From NCBI GenBank assembly GCA_000721375.1, contig JOGW01000003.1, positions 124,001 to 188,000 of the forward strand: 64,000 nucleotides of DNA, in the 5' to 3' direction. The notes under the pieces are model-generated. The model was not told the origin of the DNA. It searched no databases and worked only from the letters and a program-made list of their open reading frames with translations. The position numbers and the translations under genes are program-made. This DNA comes from Streptomyces sp. NRRL B-3428 (GTDB lineage: Bacteria; Actinomycetota; Actinomycetes; Streptomycetales; Streptomycetaceae). Of this stretch, positions 59,523 through 64,000 are shown piece by piece; the first letter of the stretch is position 1, and each line of letters begins with the position of its first letter.

Positions 59523-61255
59523 TTGACCGAGACCTGCGAGATGTCGAGCACACCGGTCCAGTCGCTGATCACGACGTTCTTGATGTCCTTGCCGAACAGC
59601 CGCTTGTAGACCGGGTGGAACAGCGGCACGCTCAGCGCCTGCTCACCGATCTTCTTGTCGAGCGCGCCCCAGCGTGCGGCGGCCGCGTCCAGGTCGGTCA
59701 GCTTGTTGATCTCGTCGATCTCCTTGTTGACCGAAGCGTCGTTCAGGAGGGCGTGGTTGTAGTTGCCCGAGCCCTCCTTGACGATCTGCCGGCCGTCGAA
59801 GATCGGCGCGAGGAACGGTCCGCCCGAGGGCCAGTCCGCACCCCAGTGCGCGAGGAAGAGCCCGGGCTCGGTCTTCACGCTGTGCGTCTTGTCGCTGTAG
59901 TCGTTGGACTCGAGGCCCTGCAGTTCGACCTTGAACCCGGCCTTCTGCAGCGCGTCCTGGAGCGCGGTGGCGATCTCCGGGCTGGTCTCGAAGTCCTTGT
60001 CGGTGGAGTGCGTCAGCGTGATCTTCAGGCCGTCCGCGTAACCGGCCTCCTTGAGCAGCGCCTTGGCCTTCTCGGCGTCACCGGTCTTGCCGGCCGGGAA
60101 GTGGTCGTAGGGCGTGTGGCCGAAGGACTTCTGCTCCGGCAGGAAGGTGGTGGCGGGCTCGGCGAGCGAGGAGCCGCCGGCCGCGTTGATCACGGAGGAA
60201 CGGTCCACGGCGTACGCGACGGCCTGGCGCACCTTGGCGTTGTCGAAGGGCTTCACCTTCGGGTTGAACGCCAGGTAGTTGGTGTAGCCGAAATGCCCGG
60301 TGCCGACCCGCTTGGCGAGCGCGTCGTCGCCGCTGACCTTGGCGAGCTCGGCCGGGCCGAGGTTGGTGTCGGTGGTGACGGCGGTCGCGTCGGCGCCCTG
60401 ACCGGCCTGCAGCCGCTGGTTGATCACCGCGGAGTCCAGCCCGGACCGGACATCGATCTTGTCCGGATAGGCCTTGCGCTCCTCGTCCGTCTTCGGGTCC
60501 CAGTGCTCGTTGCGCTCCAGGACCAGGTGCTCGCCGTCGTTCTCGTTCTTCACGACCTTGTACGGCCCCGAGGAGAACGGGTGCTCCTCGTACTTGGTGC
60601 CGGTGTCCTTGGCCTTGGGCACCGGAGCAAACTGCGTCTGCGTGGCGAGATACGGGAACTCGCCCTCGGGCTTGTTCAGCTTGAAGACGATGGTCCGCTC
60701 GTCGGGCGTCTCGATCGAGTCGAGTCCCTTCTTGTCCTTGTACGGGCCCTCGTACTTGTCGCCGCCGATCAGCCAGTCCCTCAAGTAGGGCGCGCCACCG
60801 GACAGTTCGGCCGCGAAGGAGCGCTCGATGCCGTACTTGATGTCGGCCGAGGTGATCGCCGTACCGTCCTCGTACTTGAGGCCCTCCTTGAGGGTGTACG
60901 TCCAGACGGTGGCGTCCGCGTTGGGCTTGCCCAGATCGGTGGCGAGGTCGGGAACGACCTCGGCGCCGGCCGCGCCGTCCTCGCGGTTACGGGTGGTCAG
61001 CGTGCGGAAGACCAGGCTGGGGACGTTGCCGCCGCCGGAGGTGTAGAGGCGGGCCGGGTCGAAGTCGTCATGCGGGTTCCTGTTGAGGACGGTCAGCGTG
61101 CCGCCCTTCTGCGGCTTGCCCTCGGCGCCCGAACCGCCGTTGTCCGAGGAGTCCTTCGGGCCGGCGCAGGCGGCGAGACCCGCGGCGAGGGCGAGGCTGA
61201 CGGAAGCGCCGGCGACGCGGCGGGAGATGACGGACATACGAGATATGCGACTCAT
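59519..61255 (-). CDS. ABC transporter substrate-binding lipoprotein, family 5
   Basis: 578 residues from ATG 61255 (AGAGG upstream). Signal peptide and lipobox LAAC lead to a periplasmic-type SBP_bac_5 fold: GGTLTVLN near the start, SADIKYGIERSF, the substrate-lobe FNPKVKPFDNAKVRQAVAYA, and a C-terminal ending QVSVK. Family 5 proteins bind peptides, nickel and other ligands; the ligand here is unknown. A short leader ORF with cysteines lies 146 bp upstream, so a sulfur-containing ligand is possible (inference). Confidence 0.92.
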   Translation of the reverse strand: MSRISRMSVISRRVAGASVSLALAAGLAACAGPKDSSDNGGSGAEGKPQKGGTLTVLNRNPHDDFDPARLYTSGGGNVPSLVFRTLTTRNREDGAAGAEVVPDLATDLGKPNADATVWTYTLKEGLKYEDGTAITSADIKYGIERSFAAELSGGAPYLRDWLIGGDKYEGPYKDKKGLDSIETPDERTIVFKLNKPEGEFPYLATQTQFAPVPKAKDTGTKYEEHPFSSGPYKVVKNENDGEHLVLERNEHWDPKTDEERKAYPDKIDVRSGLDSAVINQRLQAGQGADATAVTTDTNLGPAELAKVSGDDALAKRVGTGHFGYTNYLAFNPKVKPFDNAKVRQAVAYAVDRSSVINAAGGSSLAEPATTFLPEQKSFGHTPYDHFPAGKTGDAEKAKALLKEAGYADGLKITLTHSTDKDFETSPEIATALQDALQKAGFKVELQGLESNDYSDKTHSVKTEPGLFLAHWGADWPSGGPFLAPIFDGRQIVKEGSGNYNHALLNDASVNKEIDEINKLTDLDAAAARWGALDKKIGEQALSVPLFHPVYKRLFGKDIKNVVISDWTGVLDISQVSVK

Positions 61256-61400
61256 CGCAGAGAGACCTCTCGGGATCACAGGGCAGGACTGAAGGGAGCA
61301 CAGCGGAGTCCGCCCCGGCGCAGGACAGCGCCAAGAACCCACGAGAGAAAGAGGGATGGTCGTCGCACGGAAGCGACGCACACGCCAGGGGCGGGTGCGT

Positions 61401-61493
61401 TCAGCGACAGTGAATGTCGGCCGCGCAGAGCGCGCTCACGCCGAACAGCGCCAGCTCAAGGGCGGCGCTCACGGAGGCGTGACGGGTCGACAT
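61401..61493 (-). CDS. 30-residue leader peptide, probably leaderless
   Basis: ATG 61493 to TGA 61401, encoding MSTRHASVSAALELALFG and then a C-terminal segment with two cysteines (SALCAADIHCR). The predicted transcription start is at or one base before the ATG (promoter at 61501-61529), so translation would be leaderless. Actinobacteria use such Cys-containing leaderless ORFs to attenuate sulfur-related genes. It is followed by 145 nt of leader and then the substrate-binding protein. Confidence 0.65.
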   Translation of the reverse strand: MSTRHASVSAALELALFGVSALCAADIHCR

Positions 61494-61500
61494 GGCGAGA

Positions 61501-61529
61501 AATATCCACGACGGGCGCCGTGAAGTCAA
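61501..61529 (-). promoter_or_regulatory. sigma-A type promoter for the leader peptide/ABC operon
   Basis: On the minus strand TTGACT (61524-61529), a 17-bp spacer and GATATT (61501-61506) give a start near 61494, next to the ATG at 61493. The region is AT-richer than its surroundings. Confidence 0.65.
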
Positions 61530-61601
61530 AGCCCAGAGGCAGTGATCTCACGATCCGGGAGAACGCGTCTCACCGATCGAGACGGGAATGATCTACCGGG
61601 C

Positions 61602-63224
61602 TCAACTGTTGGGATACACCCACGGGTTGGCCCGGCACTTGATCCCGTCGTGATCCAGGAACTTGGTCTGCTGCTGCATGACCGGGGCGAGCCCGCCGTC
61701 CTCGCTGCAACTGATGTGGTTGAACCCGAGCCGGTGCCCGACCTCGTGATTGATCAGCATCTGCCGGTACGCGAAGATCGCGTCGCCATAGGTCTCGGCA
61801 CCCTGTGCCCACCGGTCGGCGTTGATCATCACGCGGTCGGTGGCGGCCGAGTCGCAGGACACGTTGTCCTGGGTCGTGTCGAGCCCGGACTTCGCACACC
61901 ACGTTCCCGTGGTGTCCCGACTGGCCAGCGTGATCACGAAGTCGGGCTTGCCGCTCGAGATCCGCTCGAAGGTCCGCGCACCCTTGTGCGCCCAACTCCG
62001 TTCGTCGTTCAGGGTCTTCTGCACGGCCTCGGCGAACAGCGCGCCGTCCAGGCCGAGCCCCTTCTCCACGTCCACGCGGTAGCGGAACTTCTGCCCCCGC
62101 CCCGGCGCCTTGTCGAAACCGCCGACCGCCTCGAAGTCCCCGCTCGCCCGCTTCGGCGGCAGATCGAGCTTCTGGGCCATCTTCTGGTCGTACGTGAGCG
62201 GCTTGGCGTCCGGCGTCGCACGGGCATCGGAACGCGAGGCCTCGGAAGCCGCCCCCCGGTCACCGCCCTTGGCCTCGGCCGCCTGCGTCTGGGGATCCTG
62301 GTCCCGCCCGTCGGCCACCTGCCCCGCGACGACCACGGCCAGCACGGTGGTCACGGCGGCGGCCGCGATCCCGGTGAACGTACGGCCCTTGGTGTTCTTC
62401 TGCGGCGGATCGGTCCGCACGGGAGCGGCGGGCGGCGCCTGGTCATCGGACAGCTCGTGCCGGAAGTCGGTCACCGCGGCATACGGGTCCTGCGGACGGC
62501 GGCGCGCGGCGGGATCGAAGAGATCCGGCTCGTCGGCGAGAGGGTCGAGCCCGTCGAAGGCGGAGACGTACTCGTTACGGGGCGCGGGGATCCGGGGCTG
62601 CGGACCGGTGCCGGTGATCCGGGGCTGGGGGCCGGTCCGAGTGATCCGAGGCTGCGGTCCCGTCTGGGTGATCCGCGGCTGCGGTCCCGTCTGGGTGATC
62701 CGCGGCTGCGGACCGGTCTGACTCACGCGGGCCTGCGGACCCGTATCGCCCATGCGCTGCTGCGGACCTGTATCGCCCATGCGCTGCTGCGGCCCCGTCC
62801 GGGGTATCGCTCCCCAGCCGCCACCGCCCTCACGCTGCTGCGGATGCGGACGCCCCGCACCCGGCGGCGCCGCGCGGGGGGTGCCGTGCGCCGGGGTGCC
62901 GTCCGGACGTACGCGCGGCACACCGTGCGGCGGGGTCATCGAGGGGTGGAACTGGGGCACACCGTGCGGCGGGGTCATCCCCATGCCCGGCCGGTACTGC
63001 GGCACGCCCTGCGGCGGAGTCATCCCGGGCCGCGCCTGCGGCACACCTCGCGGCGGGGTCGGATCAGGACGGCCCTGCGGCTGAGCGGGCGGCGGTCCAC
63101 CGGGACCCGAACGCCTGCGGCGCCCCGACCCGTCCGCCCCGGGGGCGGCAGCTCCACGGGGAACAACGGGTATCGCCCCCGTATCCGCCGCGTTCTTACC
63201 GCCCTTGCGCGCGTGCCTGCCCAC
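61602..63224 (-). CDS. DUF3152 protein: disordered repeats, membrane anchor, extracellular zincin-like domain
   Basis: 540 residues from the GTG at 63224. Residues 1-~220 are Pro/Gly/Gln-rich and include nine-residue repeats (GPQPRITQT type, eight copies) and TPPHGVPQ repeats. A single helix (TGIAAAAVTTVLAVVVAG) at about 283-300 places the rest outside the cell. The C-terminal domain carries HEVGHRLGFNH (zincin HEXXHxxGxxH) and cysteines in pairs. The biological substrate is unknown. An M. tuberculosis DUF3152 protein lies next to moeZ (Rv3207c and Rv3206c, recalled), and here moeZ is 11 kb away. Confidence 0.85.
   Translation of the reverse strand: MGRHARKGGKNAADTGAIPVVPRGAAAPGADGSGRRRRSGPGGPPPAQPQGRPDPTPPRGVPQARPGMTPPQGVPQYRPGMGMTPPHGVPQFHPSMTPPHGVPRVRPDGTPAHGTPRAAPPGAGRPHPQQREGGGGWGAIPRTGPQQRMGDTGPQQRMGDTGPQARVSQTGPQPRITQTGPQPRITQTGPQPRITRTGPQPRITGTGPQPRIPAPRNEYVSAFDGLDPLADEPDLFDPAARRRPQDPYAAVTDFRHELSDDQAPPAAPVRTDPPQKNTKGRTFTGIAAAAVTTVLAVVVAGQVADGRDQDPQTQAAEAKGGDRGAASEASRSDARATPDAKPLTYDQKMAQKLDLPPKRASGDFEAVGGFDKAPGRGQKFRYRVDVEKGLGLDGALFAEAVQKTLNDERSWAHKGARTFERISSGKPDFVITLASRDTTGTWCAKSGLDTTQDNVSCDSAATDRVMINADRWAQGAETYGDAIFAYRQMLINHEVGHRLGFNHISCSEDGGLAPVMQQQTKFLDHDGIKCRANPWVYPNS
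62580..62795. repeat. 27-bp in-frame tandem repeat, eight units
   Basis: Eight consecutive 27-bp units encode GPQQRMGDT (two), GPQARVSQT (one) and GPQPRIxxx (five). The last five are nearly identical in DNA, which suggests recent expansion. They form the disordered stem between the start and the membrane helix. Confidence 0.88.
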
Positions 63225-63233
63225 TCCCCCGCC

Positions 63234-64000
63234 TCAGCTCTCCACCGTCAAGTCGCCTTGCGCGGCGAGCAGTTCACGTACCGCCGTGGCCACCACGTCC
63301 GGGTACTCCATCATCGCCACATGCCCCGCGTCCGGCAGCGAAAGCAGCCGGGAACCGCGGAACGCACGCGCGGCCTTCTGCGCCATACGGTACGAAACCA
63401 GCTGATCGCGACCGCCGTAGACCAGCAGCGTCGGCGCGAGCACCCGCTCGGCCTGGCGCCAAAGCCCGTGCTGACCACCGAGCGTATAGGCGTCGACGAC
63501 GCCGCGCGCCGAACGGGCCATCGCATCCCAGAAGTACGGGAGCTGAAGCCTGCGCTCCATCTCCTGCACCGCATACGTGAAGCCCTCGGGCGTGACCCGT
63601 CCCGGATCGCCGTAACAGAGCTTCATCACCCCGCGGGTGCGCATCTCCGGGGTCCACTCCCTGGTCAGCTTCGCGAAGAGCTGGGCGACGCCCGGCAGCG
63701 CGACCAGCGCGGTCGGCATCGCGGTGCGCTGCACCCGGATCTCCGGCAGCGCGGGAGAGACCAGAGTGAGGGTTCGTACGAGATCGGGCCGCACCGCCGC
63801 GATCCGTGTCGCGACCGCACCGCCCATCGAGTTCCCGAAAAGGTGCACCGGACCCCGGCCGCTCGCGTCGAGCAGCCGGATCACGGCGCGGGCGTGCCCG
63901 GTCACCGAGTAGTCGCTGTCGTCCGGCGGCGGCGAGTCGCCGAAGCCGGGCAGATCGACCGCCTCGCAGTCAAGGACGTCCTCGAGCAGCGGCATCAGCG
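63234..64000 (-). CDS. alpha/beta-hydrolase, N-terminus outside the window
   Basis: A frame of at least 255 residues; the start lies beyond position 64000. The nucleophile is in GNSMGGAVA, the acid in GGRDQLV and the histidine in AGHVAMMEYPD. DLPGFGDSPPP near the 5' end is the first conserved motif seen and the upstream oxyanion HG motif is missing from view. The size and motifs fit a generic hydrolase (esterase or lipase). It ends 9 bp before the DUF3152 start on the same strand. Confidence 0.85.
   Translation of the reverse strand, partial: LMPLLEDVLDCEAVDLPGFGDSPPPDDSDYSVTGHARAVIRLLDASGRGPVHLFGNSMGGAVATRIAAVRPDLVRTLTLVSPALPEIRVQRTAMPTALVALPGVAQLFAKLTREWTPEMRTRGVMKLCYGDPGRVTPEGFTYAVQEMERRLQLPYFWDAMARSARGVVDAYTLGGQHGLWRQAERVLAPTLLVYGGRDQLVSYRMAQKAARAFRGSRLLSLPDAGHVAMMEYPDVVATAVRELLAAQGDLTVES

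Noticed and set aside
1..64000. Mobile elements, tRNA genes and CRISPR arrays
   Set aside because: No transposase-like ORF with terminal repeats, no cloverleaf sequences and no spaced direct repeats were recognised by eye. A dedicated scan could still find a small RNA.

Overview
The window is chromosomal DNA of a high-GC actinobacterium, almost certainly a Streptomyces or a close relative. Codon third positions are nearly all G/C, GTG (and one TTG) starts are common, and the window carries WblC (WhiB7), mycoredoxin, an AdnA/AdnB helicase-nuclease pair and a DUF3152 protein. No rRNA, tRNA, insertion sequence, prophage or CRISPR array was seen. About 54 coding regions are called, two of them cut by the window edges.

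Positions 1-33842 hold a conserved actinobacterial backbone. In order: the end of a PPA1309-like gene, a YlbL-type PDZ/Lon-like protease, moaE, an NAD-dependent epimerase, a DUF2342 protein, a NUDIX hydrolase, a TerD/AIM24 three-gene operon, a YgjP-type metallopeptidase, an orphan ThiF protein, an ABC1 kinase, the wblC operon, uvrD2, mrx1, a second glutaredoxin, a PfkB kinase, OsmC, nudC, an M20 peptidase, adnB, a lipoprotein, adnA, an alkyltransferase-like protein and a large pseudokinase/flippase-like membrane protein. From memory this resembles the M. tuberculosis Rv3194c-Rv3207c neighbourhood, which also holds whiB7, uvrD2, nudC, adnAB, an MGMT-like gene, moeZ and a DUF3152 gene.

Positions 33105-48617 hold lineage-specific material: a YwiC-like protein, a complete narGHJI respiratory nitrate reductase operon translationally coupled to a radical SAM/SPASM gene, a HemG/HemY-type porphyrin(ogen) oxidase, and three tandem secreted lipoprotein serine peptidases. 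A DUF1707 gene and moeZ follow (48633-50628). Positions 50690-55749 hold a six-ORF, tightly overlapping operon for a probable galactosamine-type exopolysaccharide: a PelF-like GT4 enzyme, a polytopic membrane protein, two tiny ORFs, a sugar epimerase and a spherulin-4-like hydrolase. Positions 55970-61493 hold a peptide-type ABC transporter operon headed by a short, probably leaderless, Cys-containing leader ORF. The window ends with a DUF3152 zincin-like protein and a truncated alpha/beta hydrolase.

The regulatory signals are unusually readable. The wblC gene has an A-tract promoter, a 114-codon upstream ORF, stacked hairpins and an intrinsic terminator, all the parts of a ribosome-mediated attenuator. 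The mrx1 and moeZ genes each have a GGAAT-N18-GTT promoter of the SigR (thiol-oxidative stress) type. Several convergent gene pairs share strong bidirectional terminators.
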